Shown here: positions 1-6,835 of the stretch, piece by piece
How positions within the stretch are numbered: position 1 is the stretch's first letter
Layout of the letters: each line of letters begins with the position of its first letter
NCBI GenBank assembly: GCA_947426875.1
Contig: CANEFU010000023.1
Span: 1-10,336, forward strand
Direction of reading: 5' to 3'
Length of the DNA stretch: 10,336 nucleotides
From: an uncultured Clostridium sp.
Lineage (GTDB): Bacteria > Bacillota > Clostridia > TANB77 > CAG-508
Translations under genes and position numbers: made by a program
The notes under the pieces: model-generated
Told to the model about the DNA's origin: nothing
The model's input: only the letters and a program-made list of their open reading frames with translations
Databases searched by the model: none

Positions 1-1858
1 CAATAACATCTCCCATGTATTCTTCTGGAACTGTTATTTCAACTTTCATAATTGGTTCTAGGATAACAGCTTTTGCTTGTTTACATCCTTCTTTGAAAGC
101 CATAGATGCAGCAATTTTGAACGCCATTTCTGAAGAGTCAACTTCATGGTAAGAACCATCTACTAACGTAGCTTTGAAGTCAATTACTGGGTAACCAGCT
201 AAAACTCCACTTTCAGCGGCTTCTCTCATACCTTGTTCAATTGGTTTGATATATTCTTTTGGAACAGCTCCACCAACGATTTTACTTTCGAATTGGATTC
301 CTGTACCTGGCTCTAATGGTTCCATTTCAAACCAAACGTCACCATATTGTCCTTTACCACCAGATTGACGAATGAATTTACCTTGTACTTTAACTTTATT
401 TCGAATGGTTTCTTTGTAAGAAACTTGTGGTTTACCTACATTACATTCTACTTTAAATTCTCTTTTTAATCTGTCTACGATAATGTCTAAGTGTAATTCA
501 CCCATACCTGCGATAATGGTTTGTCCTGTTTCTTGGTTGGTATAAGCTTTAAAAGTTGGGTCTTCTTCTGCTAATTTTCCTAAAGCAATTCCCATTTTTT
601 CTTGAGCCGCCTTATCTTTTGGCTCAATTGCGATATCGATAACTGGCTCTGGGAATTCCATAGATTCTAGAATGATTGGATGGTCTGGGTCACATAGTGT
701 GTTTCCTGTTGTAACATCTTTCATTCCTACTGCTGCAGCAATATCTCCTGCATAAACTTTATCAATATCTTCTCTATGGTTTGAGTGCATTTGAAGAATT
801 CTTCCGATTCTTTCTTTTTTATCTTTACTAGAGTTTAATACGGTTGAACCTGATTCTAATGTTCCTGAATAAACTCTAAAGAAACATAATTTTCCAACAA
901 ATGGGTCTGTTGCAATTTTAAATGCTAATGCTGCAAATGGTTCACTATCAGAAGTTTTTGCTTCTGTTGGTTCTCCATCTAATGTTTCTCCTTTGATATG
1001 TGCGATATCGGTTGGAGCTGGCATATAATCGATAATAGCATCTAATAGCTCTTGAACTCCTTTGTTTTTGTATGAAGAACCACAGGTTACTGGAACAATT
1101 GAGTTATTAATAGTTCCTACACGTAATCCTTTTTTGATTTCTTCCATTGAAAGTTCTTCACCTTCTAAATATTTCATCATTAATTCTTCATCTTGTTCTG
1201 CAACAGATTCTATCATTTTATTATGATATTCTTCTGCTAATTCTTTCATATCATCAGGAATGTCTGCTTCTTCAATTTCTTTTCCTAAATCATCTTTATG
1301 TAGGAAAGCTCTCATTTTGATTAAGTCTACAATTCCTTTGAAGTTATCTTCTGCTCCAATTGGTAATTGAATTGGAACTGCGTTTGCTTTTAATCTATTT
1401 TTTAATTGGTCAACGCAAAGCATGAAGTTAGCTCCTGTGATATCCATTTTATTAACATATACCATTCTTGGTACACTGTATTTATCAGCTTGTCTCCAAA
1501 CTGTTTCTGTTTGTGGTTGAACACCACCTTTGGCAGCTAAAACGGTTACTGCTCCGTCAAGAACTTTTAGAGATCTTTGTACTTCTACTGTAAAGTCAAC
1601 GTGTCCTGGGGTATCAATAATATTGATTCTATTATTGTTCCAGAAACAAGTTGTACAAGCAGATGTAATAGTAATACCTCTTTCTTGTTCTTGTGCCATC
1701 CAGTCCATGGTGGCACCACCATCATGAACTTCTCCTATTTTATGTGTTTTTCCTGTATAGAATAAAATTCTTTCTGTTGTTGTTGTTTTTCCGGCATCGA
1801 TGTGTGCCATAATTCCTATATTTCTAGTTCTTTCTAATGGGTATGCTCTTCCTGCCAT
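1..1858 (-). CDS. fusA: Translation elongation factor G, 3' end beyond the window
   Basis: Ribosomal translocase GTPase, which moves tRNAs and mRNA after peptide bond formation and helps recycle ribosomes with RRF; cytosolic. About 619 codons are visible of a usual 690 or so. The G domain shows the P-loop AHIDAGKT (18-25), the switch I motif RGITITSA (60-67), DTPGH (82-86, with the GTPase-activating His86) and NKMD (136-139). Domain IV is recognisable from GSYHEVDSSEMAFK. The frame leaves the window at MKVEITVPEEYMGDVI, early in domain V, so roughly 70 residues are missing. The start ATG (1856-1858) follows AAAGGGGGAAA at 1867-1877. It is the third gene of a str operon after rpsL and rpsG; tuf commonly follows but is not visible. 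No key residue is missing, and identification is secure. Confidence 0.97.
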   Translation of the reverse strand, partial: MAGRAYPLERTRNIGIMAHIDAGKTTTTERILFYTGKTHKIGEVHDGGATMDWMAQEQERGITITSACTTCFWNNNRINIIDTPGHVDFTVEVQRSLKVLDGAVTVLAAKGGVQPQTETVWRQADKYSVPRMVYVNKMDITGANFMLCVDQLKNRLKANAVPIQLPIGAEDNFKGIVDLIKMRAFLHKDDLGKEIEEADIPDDMKELAEEYHNKMIESVAEQDEELMMKYLEGEELSMEEIKKGLRVGTINNSIVPVTCGSSYKNKGVQELLDAIIDYMPAPTDIAHIKGETLDGEPTEAKTSDSEPFAALAFKIATDPFVGKLCFFRVYSGTLESGSTVLNSSKDKKERIGRILQMHSNHREDIDKVYAGDIAAAVGMKDVTTGNTLCDPDHPIILESMEFPEPVIDIAIEPKDKAAQEKMGIALGKLAEEDPTFKAYTNQETGQTIIAGMGELHLDIIVDRLKREFKVECNVGKPQVSYKETIRNKVKVQGKFIRQSGGKGQYGDVWFEMEPLEPGTGIQFESKIVGGAVPKEYIKPIEQGMREAAESGVLAGYPVIDFKATLVDGSYHEVDSSEMAFKIAASMAFKEGCKQAKAVILEPIMKVEITVPEEYMGDVI

Positions 1859-2153
1859 TTTCTATATTTCCCCCTTTCGGTTGTAAAATTTACTAAATTA
1901 GTTTCTATCGTTGTCAAACTTCACAAAAATATTTTCAATATACACATGTATTATTTCAAATGTTTTTGTTCGTTTTCCTAGCTAAAATTCCAATTTATTA
2001 AATTTTATTATTTGTTTTTTTCAATTTAAATTTTAATTAAAAGTGATAAGATGTGCATTTTTGATATTGATTGCAAGCTGAAGGCGTACAATGGTACGTC
2101 GAAGTTTGAAATCAATAACGAAAATGTGTAAATTATTGTTTTTAATTAAAATT
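1859..2153. other. rpsG-fusA intercistronic spacer, 295 nt
   Basis: This AT-rich spacer is long for a str operon. It holds palindromic repeat copy 1 (2052-2130), two copies of the self-complementary 12-mer TTTTAATTAAAA (2031-2042 and 2140-2151), and the fusA ribosome binding site. On the minus strand a perfect TTGACA box (about 1912-1917) is present, but no good -10 box lies 16-18 nt further on, so no promoter is called. No open reading frame with a credible start and ribosome binding site was seen in it. Confidence 0.6.
2052..2130. repeat. 79-bp imperfect palindrome, copy 1
   Basis: It begins TGTGCATTTTTG and ends CGAAAATGTGTA, with the centre CGTAC-AATG-GTACG (loop 2090-2093). The arms can pair over nearly their whole length: an inner CGTAC/GTACG stem, a small internal loop (TGAA opposite GAA), CAAGC/GTTTG, then an outer stem of about 19 pairs with two purine-purine mismatches. 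It lies 23 nt after the rpsG stop codon. A second copy of exactly the same length is at 2810-2888 after rpsL. The plus-strand version folds slightly better, with G-U pairs and possible sheared G-A pairs in the internal loop. It could be a REP-like or miniature mobile palindrome, or a structured RNA element; the family was not recognised. Confidence 0.85.
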
Positions 2154-2624
2154 TTACCATTTGTAGTGAGCAAAAGCCTTATTTGCTTCAGCCATTCTAT
2201 GGGTATCTTCTTTTTTCTTAAATGCTCCACCGTTTCCAGCTACAGCATCCATTAATTCACCAGCTAATTTTTCAGCCATTGTTTTTTCATTTCTGTTTCT
2301 AGCATAAGTTACAATCCATCTTAAACCTAAAGTTTGTCTTCTTTCTGGTCTAATTTCTAATGGAACTTGGTAAGTTGCTCCACCTACTCTTCTTGCTTTT
2401 ACTTCAAGTACTGGCATTACATTTTCTAATGCTGCTTCAAATACTTCTAAAGGATTTTTTCCTTCTTTTTCTTTAATAATATCAAATGCATCATATACTA
2501 TTTTTTGATCCACTGATTTTTTACCGTCTAGCATAATATTGTTGATTAATTTTGTAACAACTTTGCTATTATAAATTGGGTCTGGTAATACTTCTCTTTT
2601 TGCTACATATCCTTTTCTTGGCAC
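2154..2624 (-). CDS. rpsG: 30S ribosomal protein S7
   Basis: Primary binder of the 16S rRNA 3' major domain; it nucleates assembly of the 30S head and lies near the E site and the mRNA exit channel. The 156 residues equal the usual bacterial length. Diagnostic stretches are the N-terminal MPRKGYVAKREVLPDPIYNS, LINNIMLDGKK, VKARRVGGATYQVP, RRQTLGLRW and the C-terminal KKEDTHRMAEANKAFAHYKW. Initiation is at GTG (2622-2624), fixed by AAGGAGGG 8 nt upstream and by the conserved MPRKG start. It is the second gene of the str operon. In enterobacteria S7 represses its own operon by binding the S12-S7 spacer; whether that applies here is unknown, though the spacer here is long and foldable. Nothing is abnormal in the protein. 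Confidence 0.98.
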   Translation of the reverse strand: MPRKGYVAKREVLPDPIYNSKVVTKLINNIMLDGKKSVDQKIVYDAFDIIKEKEGKNPLEVFEAALENVMPVLEVKARRVGGATYQVPLEIRPERRQTLGLRWIVTYARNRNEKTMAEKLAGELMDAVAGNGGAFKKKEDTHRMAEANKAFAHYKW

Positions 2625-2809
2625 TATTCTTCCCTCCTTAATTTTGATTTGATGTTTTATTTAGAAAACATCTAGGTACTCTCAAGAAATTTTTTCTTTC
2701 TTGCGCATAGCACTTATTTATCTATTCAAAATTTAAGTACCTTAAACTTTAGATAAAATAACAAGCACTACTATTTTATTTTTTTTAAAATTGAGTAAAT
2801 TAGGTATAT
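2625..2809 (-). other. rpsL-rpsG spacer with nested inverted repeats (possible rpsG leader structure)
   Basis: This is the part of the 285-nt spacer between palindrome copy 2 and rpsG. On the transcribed strand AGGTACT (2742-2736) can pair with AGTACCT (2680-2674). Just inside the second arm is a perfect 7-bp hairpin, CAAGAAA with TTTCTTG (2703-2697 and 2689-2683, 7-nt loop). This gives a two-level structure about 40 nt before the rpsG ribosome binding site. There is no U-run after it, so it does not look like an intrinsic terminator, and no convincing promoter was found. A ribosomal-protein binding leader is possible but is an inference from position only. Confidence 0.4.
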
Positions 2810-2888
2810 TGTGCATTTTTGAAATTTATTACAAGCTGAAGGCGTACATAAGTACGTCGAAGTTTGGAATAAATATCGAAAATGTGCA
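2810..2888. repeat. 79-bp imperfect palindrome, copy 2
   Basis: Same layout and length as copy 1. It begins TGTGCATTTTTG, has the centre CGTAC-ATAA-GTACG, and ends CGAAAATGTGCA. It lies 21 nt after the rpsL stop. Compared with copy 1, the tetraloop has changed; one stem pair has changed G-C to T-A on both sides; a purine-purine mismatch has swapped (G/A to A/G); an A/A mismatch has moved one position; and an outer G-T pair has become G-C. Such paired changes indicate that the fold is maintained, not merely that the copies are recent. Confidence 0.85.
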
Positions 2889-2909
2889 AGACGCCTGATT
2901 TAATCGATT

Positions 2910-3323
2910 TTATTTTTTAGGGCGTTTAGCTCCATATTTCGAACGCGCTTGCATTCTATCTTTAACACCTGCTGTATCTAATGTTCCTCTAATGATATGG
3001 TATCTAACACCTGGAAGGTCTTTTACCCTACCACCTCTAATTAATACAACACTGTGTTCTTGTAAGTTATGTCCTATACCTGGGATATAAGATGTAACTT
3101 CATAACCATTAGAAAGTCTAACTCTGGCAACTTTTCTTAATGCTGAGTTTGGCTTTTTAGGGGTAACTGTTTTTACGACAGTACATACACCTCTTTTTTG
3201 TGGAGCTCTGTTGTTTGTTAATTTTTTGTTTTTAGAGTTCCATCCATGTTGAAGAGCTGGTGCTGTTGATTTTGTTACTCCTGTTTTTCTTCCTTTTCTT
3301 ACTAATTGATTAATTGTTGGCAC
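2910..3323 (-). CDS. rpsL: 30S ribosomal protein S12
   Basis: Ribosomal protein of the decoding centre; it contributes to tRNA selection accuracy and is the classical target of streptomycin-resistance mutations. At 137 residues it has the usual length for Firmicutes. Recognisable stretches are MPTINQLVRKGRK, GVCTVVKTVTPKKPNSALRK, YIPGIGHNLQEHSVVLIRGG and RVKDLPGVRYHIIRG. The lysines that mutate to streptomycin resistance are wild type (Lys56/Lys57 in TPKKPNS; Lys101 in VKDLPG), and Asp102, the residue methylthiolated by RimO in E. coli, is present. Initiation is at GTG (3321-3323), set by a full anti-Shine-Dalgarno complement AGGAGGTGA. It is the first gene of the str operon and is driven by the promoter at 3434-3462. 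Confidence 0.98.
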   Translation of the reverse strand: MPTINQLVRKGRKTGVTKSTAPALQHGWNSKNKKLTNNRAPQKRGVCTVVKTVTPKKPNSALRKVARVRLSNGYEVTSYIPGIGHNLQEHSVVLIRGGRVKDLPGVRYHIIRGTLDTAGVKDRMQARSKYGAKRPKK

Positions 3324-3433
3324 TTAAATTTCACCTCCTGTTTTTGGATTTTTTATTCTTTTGAAAGGTTTTACTCAAAAGAATAAACCGCTACGGAATT
3401 GCACATTTCATGCAATCTATCATAACGGTTTAT
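3324..3433 (-). other. str operon 5' leader with hairpin
   Basis: The leader between the rpsL promoter and its GTG start is about 100 nt. It contains a perfect 13-bp inverted repeat (3352-3364 with 3375-3387; TTTATTCTTTTGA and its complement, 10-nt loop), ending shortly before the ribosome binding site. Upstream, ATTGCA/TGCAAT (3411-3416 and 3398-3403) form a 6-bp hairpin. A second palindrome, ATAAACCG (3433-3426) with CGGTTTAT (3390-3383), begins at the -10 box edge and shares bases 3383-3387 with the 13-bp hairpin. The expected transcript start (near 3426-3429) would cut off most of its first arm, so it may act as DNA if it acts at all. No U-run follows either hairpin. Confidence 0.5.
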
Positions 3434-3462
3434 ATTGTATCATGTTTTTTTTAATAAGTCAA
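3434..3462 (-). promoter_or_regulatory. str operon promoter (sigma-A type, extended -10)
   Basis: On the minus strand, TTGACT (3457-3462) and TACAAT (3434-3439) are separated by exactly 17 nt, with a TG dinucleotide one base before the -10 box. The match to consensus and the position upstream of rpsL make this a strong vegetative promoter. The -35 box is only 13 nt past the stop codon of the upstream gene, leaving no room for an intrinsic terminator between them, so some read-through from the upstream operon into the ribosomal genes is likely. Confidence 0.85.
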
Positions 3463-3475
3463 TAGATTTTTAGGA

Positions 3476-5080
3476 TTATCTATCTCCCTTTTCCATATTT
3501 TGTCCATACATTTGTCTTGCTGTTGCATCTATATTTTTTTGAATAATATCGTGATTAGCAGAAATATTTTCTCTATAGGCTTGTACAAACTCTTTCCCTT
3601 TTCCTTTACGCATACCTTGTGATTTTTCTACTAAATTTGCTACCTTGTTTCTGTATTGTGCTTTTTGATAATTTAAGTATTGTTTTGCATAACGATTTCT
3701 AAAAGCTCTTCCTATTAACGGTATCTTAACACTATTAAATCTATGTTCATCTATAGTTTGGAATTTTCTGATGAGTCCATTATAATTTACTTCTTGAATT
3801 TTTTCTGTATTATGGATAAGGTCTTCCATGGTAGCCTCTTCCATGTTCCATTCACGTCTTTTTTTATTAATTCTATTTAATCGTTTATTGGCTTTATTGG
3901 TCTTCTTTTTCCAATACTCTTGTCTTTTCCACTCAATAACCTCATCTTTATCTACTTCTTTTGGTAATGTTCCTTCATAAGAAGCTAACATGTTAGTAGC
4001 ATTTTCTCTCTGTTTCTCAACATTTTGTACTTCCGCATCAGCATTAATTTGGGCATCTAAGCTTCCATTTTCGTTTAAAAATTGTCCTAACTCTTCATCA
4101 GAATATAATTGTTGTTCTTCTAAAATTTCTCTATCTTTTATATTTTCTGCATATTCTCTATAAGTTTTGTTTTGTCCATCTAATTCTTTTATTTTGTTAC
4201 GATTTTTATCAATTTCTCCACCTAAAGCTTTCCATTTTTGGTCTACACCTTTGTATTCGTTGTTGATGCTTTCTAATTTTGTTTCTACTGATGTATATTT
4301 GTATTTATCTGGAACTTGTGTGATTTTAGCTTCAAAATCTTGCTCACAAACATCTTTCTTTTGCTTATAATCTTGTCCAGCGATTACAGCTTCACGTCCA
4401 ATCGTCATAACATCATTTTTTTGCCATGTTGCTGGATTGGAATCAAAAAATGTACTATATTTTTCTAATTTACCTTTTACAGCATCTTGTTTTAATAAGT
4501 TAGATGCTTCTGCACCATGTTCTTGAATTTCTTCTCTAGCTTCTTTTTGCTCTTCAGGGTCTTGACTATTTGCTATTCTGTCAAATTGAGATGACATTTC
4601 TCCCATGATTTTTGCTATCTTTTGGGCAACTTCCTCAGCATTTTTATTGACTTGATATTTATCATATATTGGGTCTAATTTTACTTTTTGTGCTTTTAAT
4701 CCGTTATTTTCTTCTTTGTATAGTTCTTTTGCTTCTTCATTCTCTTCTATTTTTTGTCCCATATAATCATCAATTTTATCAATCTCACTATTGTCTCTTA
4801 ATTCTTTTGCTTCTTTCATCGCATTGTTTATTGTTCCTAATTTTTCTTCTAATGCATCCATTTGTTCTTTTGTCAAAGTACCTTTATTTCCTTTAGCTAC
4901 TGCTCCTTTGTTAACATCCATAATTTCATTCATAGTGTTTTTTAAATCTTGGCCAAAAACAGCACTTCCTTTTGCTTCTTCATAAACTTTATTGAACTCA
5001 TCATTCAATTGTTGTACTGAATATCGGTCCATTCTTCTGTTTATTTCCTCTAATTTTCGTTTTATTTCCTCAAAATTCAT
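3476..5080 (-). CDS. Unrecognised 534-residue charged coiled-coil protein
   Basis: Function not recognised. The sequence is hydrophilic, very rich in Lys, Glu, Asn and Gln, with no signal peptide or clear membrane segment, so it is probably cytoplasmic. Long helical, heptad-like stretches occur at roughly 1-35, 70-135, 145-200, 240-320 and 345-365. A strongly basic cluster lies at 391-409 (KKKTNKANKRLNRINKKRR) and a second basic region at 450-500, around IPLIGRAFRNRYAKQYLN, so the C-terminal third could contact nucleic acid or a polyanion. There is one cysteine (Cys245). The start ATG (5078-5080) is set by AGGAGGAG, which lies inside the last codons of the preceding small gene; the two are separated by 3 nt, so translational coupling is likely. 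It is the last gene of the operon. Composition alone cannot separate a structural, cytoskeleton-like or phage-like role. Confidence 0.85.
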   Translation of the reverse strand: MNFEEIKRKLEEINRRMDRYSVQQLNDEFNKVYEEAKGSAVFGQDLKNTMNEIMDVNKGAVAKGNKGTLTKEQMDALEEKLGTINNAMKEAKELRDNSEIDKIDDYMGQKIEENEEAKELYKEENNGLKAQKVKLDPIYDKYQVNKNAEEVAQKIAKIMGEMSSQFDRIANSQDPEEQKEAREEIQEHGAEASNLLKQDAVKGKLEKYSTFFDSNPATWQKNDVMTIGREAVIAGQDYKQKKDVCEQDFEAKITQVPDKYKYTSVETKLESINNEYKGVDQKWKALGGEIDKNRNKIKELDGQNKTYREYAENIKDREILEEQQLYSDEELGQFLNENGSLDAQINADAEVQNVEKQRENATNMLASYEGTLPKEVDKDEVIEWKRQEYWKKKTNKANKRLNRINKKRREWNMEEATMEDLIHNTEKIQEVNYNGLIRKFQTIDEHRFNSVKIPLIGRAFRNRYAKQYLNYQKAQYRNKVANLVEKSQGMRKGKGKEFVQAYRENISANHDIIQKNIDATARQMYGQNMEKGDR

Positions 5081-5083
5081 ATT

Positions 5084-5266
5084 CTACTCCTCCTCATTTT
5101 CTTTTTCTTCGTCATCTTTTAAAACAGCTATTTTTCCTTTTATCTGTGCCATTTGTTCTATCACATAGCACATTTCTTCTGTTGTTAAATTTTTAAGTGT
5201 TTCTGGTGTCATTCCCTCTTCTAATTCTTGTAATAATTTTAAAACCTCTTCATATTGATTTTCCAT
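5084..5266 (-). CDS. Unrecognised 60-residue acidic protein
   Basis: A small, strongly acidic protein, probably all-helical: MENQYEEVLKLLQELEEG, then MTPETLKNLTTEE, a helix with a single Cys, and an acidic tail KDDEEKENEEE. Function not recognised. An in-frame ATG ten codons upstream exists, but AAGGAGAG (5273-5280) with 6 nt spacing to the ATG at 5264-5266 decides the start. It lies 36 nt after the upstream gene and 3 nt before the 534-residue gene, and its last codons supply that gene's ribosome binding site, so the two are probably made together. An acidic partner for the basic C-terminus of the 534-residue neighbour would be plausible, but that is inference from charge and order only. Confidence 0.8.
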   Translation of the reverse strand: MENQYEEVLKLLQELEEGMTPETLKNLTTEEMCYVIEQMAQIKGKIAVLKDDEEKENEEE

Positions 5267-5302
5267 ATATATCTCTCCTTTCTTTATCTTCTGCATTTAT
5301 TA

Positions 5303-6835
5303 CTATCTAGTAGTATCTTCTATAATATTATTAACACTGCTCAAACTTCCATCTAAATGTCCAAGTGGCATACCTTCTCGTGATTTTCCTACTGTGATAT
5401 CAATTTTAGATATAAATTCTTTTCGCTCTTCTGATGTCAGTCCTTTAAACCATTCCCATATGTTTTCTCCTGTTTCATTTTCACGTATGCCAGCTTTGTT
5501 AAACAAATTGGCTAAAGTATCCCAGACATTATCTTCTGGACTTAATGGTTTATCTGTTAGAAAATCTGCATATCCGTTAATATCAAAACCTTTTCCGTCT
5601 GCCATTGAAACAATAACTCCTTTTGGTGTTTCAAATGTTATACCTCTTGGAACATTGATTGCATCGACAGAAAAGTTCTTTTCTAATCCATAGTTTACAG
5701 CATATTGTAATGGTACTTTCTGCTTCCCAGGTGATACTGTCATAAAATCTTCCAATGTTAATTCCTTTATTCTATCTTCCTTCACACATTGCCATATATC
5801 TTCTATCTTTATGCTATCAAGTCTTACATTAGAGCCTGCCATTGTTTTAGCATATTGTATATTGCTAGCAAGATGTCCTGTTAACCTTTTTACCCCTATT
5901 CCGATTCCTAGATTGGCAAGTGTAGTAATTCCTGTTATCTTTGCTTTATTAGCTCTCGTATGAGCCCTGTCACTGATTGCTTCTCCTCCCAGAACATCTC
6001 TTGCCTTTAATTCACTATCTAAAAGTTGCTGGTAGGTTTCTATTTGTTCTCGATTCTTTTGTGCTTGTTTTTCCATACCTTCCCATTCACTATATCTAGT
6101 TTTTATTCTCGTATCACGACTTCTTAAAAATTGATTTTCACTTCTTAATCTTTCAATTTCATTTCTATATTGTGTTGTTTTATCGGCATGACTCGTAATT
6201 CCTTGTTCAGCTAGTTTTATTTGTTGTATTCTACGTTGCACAATCGCTTCATTCGCTTGCTTTCGATGTGTAATTGCTTTTATTCTGGACATAAAAAAAT
6301 TGTTTCCTTCGCCAGCAAAATATTCTTTTCTTGCTTCATAACGATGTAATGGTCTGCTTTTATACATTCCCATTTCATCTTTGTCTTGTAATTTGCTATG
6401 TATCGGTGCAACTACATGTTTACCAATGGTGCCATATACTGGTCTAAAAGTATAGTTTCTTATAAGTTTTCCTAAGTTTCCTACTGCTCTTAGTCCATTT
6501 CTTACTATTTGTCCTTTTTGCATTTGATAATATGGTCTTTTTTCTCCCCATGCTCCTAGGGTCATGAGATTTTTCTGAGTTGTGTCAAAATGATTGTATT
6601 TTCCATTGTAAGTGTCTAAATACTGTTTATCTTCATCCATTTGCGTCGTTGCTTCTGTATATCCGCTTATATCTCCCGCCCTGGCTCTAGTATATCTTTC
6701 TAGTCTTTCTGGAAATTCTCTTATTCCTAACGTTTCTAAATCTTGTTCTCTATTATCGTATTCTAAGAGATATTGGCATTTCCCAGTTCTTTTCATACCG
6801 AGTATCTGGATCCTTATATTCAAAGTCTTTCTCAA
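5303..6835 (-). CDS. Unrecognised protein, main part of a probably frameshifted gene (about 510 residues in this frame)
   Basis: Function not recognised. Counted from the TTG at 6835, there is a basic N-terminal third (100-190, with the small Gly-rich stretch AVGNLGKLIRN), a coiled coil (about 190-280), a mildly hydrophobic helix (300-315, TLANLGIGIGV) too weak to call a membrane span, and a more globular C-terminal part (340-480) with VPRGITFETPKGVIVSMADG. Two starts are possible in this frame: TTG 6835, which has AAAAGGG 7 nt before it, and ATG 6796. However, the first 19 residues of this frame use codons rare in the neighbouring genes (AGG, ATC, CTC), whereas the overlapping frame of the upstream open reading frame looks coding down to about 6780. 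The natural product is therefore probably about 545 residues, 54 from the upstream frame joined here by a one-base skip. Confidence 0.65.
   Translation of the reverse strand: MRKTLNIRIQILGMKRTGKCQYLLEYDNREQDLETLGIREFPERLERYTRARAGDISGYTEATTQMDEDKQYLDTYNGKYNHFDTTQKNLMTLGAWGEKRPYYQMQKGQIVRNGLRAVGNLGKLIRNYTFRPVYGTIGKHVVAPIHSKLQDKDEMGMYKSRPLHRYEARKEYFAGEGNNFFMSRIKAITHRKQANEAIVQRRIQQIKLAEQGITSHADKTTQYRNEIERLRSENQFLRSRDTRIKTRYSEWEGMEKQAQKNREQIETYQQLLDSELKARDVLGGEAISDRAHTRANKAKITGITTLANLGIGIGVKRLTGHLASNIQYAKTMAGSNVRLDSIKIEDIWQCVKEDRIKELTLEDFMTVSPGKQKVPLQYAVNYGLEKNFSVDAINVPRGITFETPKGVIVSMADGKGFDINGYADFLTDKPLSPEDNVWDTLANLFNKAGIRENETGENIWEWFKGLTSEERKEFISKIDITVGKSREGMPLGHLDGSLSSVNNIIEDTTR

Noticed and set aside
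1889..1917. Possible internal promoter before fusA with a perfect TTGACA
   Set aside because: No acceptable -10 hexamer at 16-18 nt (only AGTAAA or GTAAAT) and no extended -10 TG, so the TTGACA is probably chance.
2033..2230. Minus-strand 65-codon frame overlapping the end of rpsG
   Set aside because: It begins inside rpsG in another frame and runs through the palindromic repeat, with no start signal; its length comes from the AT-rich spacer.
2031..2889. CRISPR array or tandem repeat
   Set aside because: Only two copies, 680 nt apart and separated by the rpsG gene, each an individual palindrome; no regular spacers and no cas genes.
5267..5296. Longer start (ten more codons) for the 60-residue protein
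   Set aside because: The AAGGAGAG ribosome binding site lies within this stretch and points to the downstream ATG at 5266.
5394..5693. Plus-strand open reading frame of 99 codons
   Set aside because: Entirely antisense to the 5303-6835 gene, with no ribosome binding site and no recognisable protein; a shadow frame.
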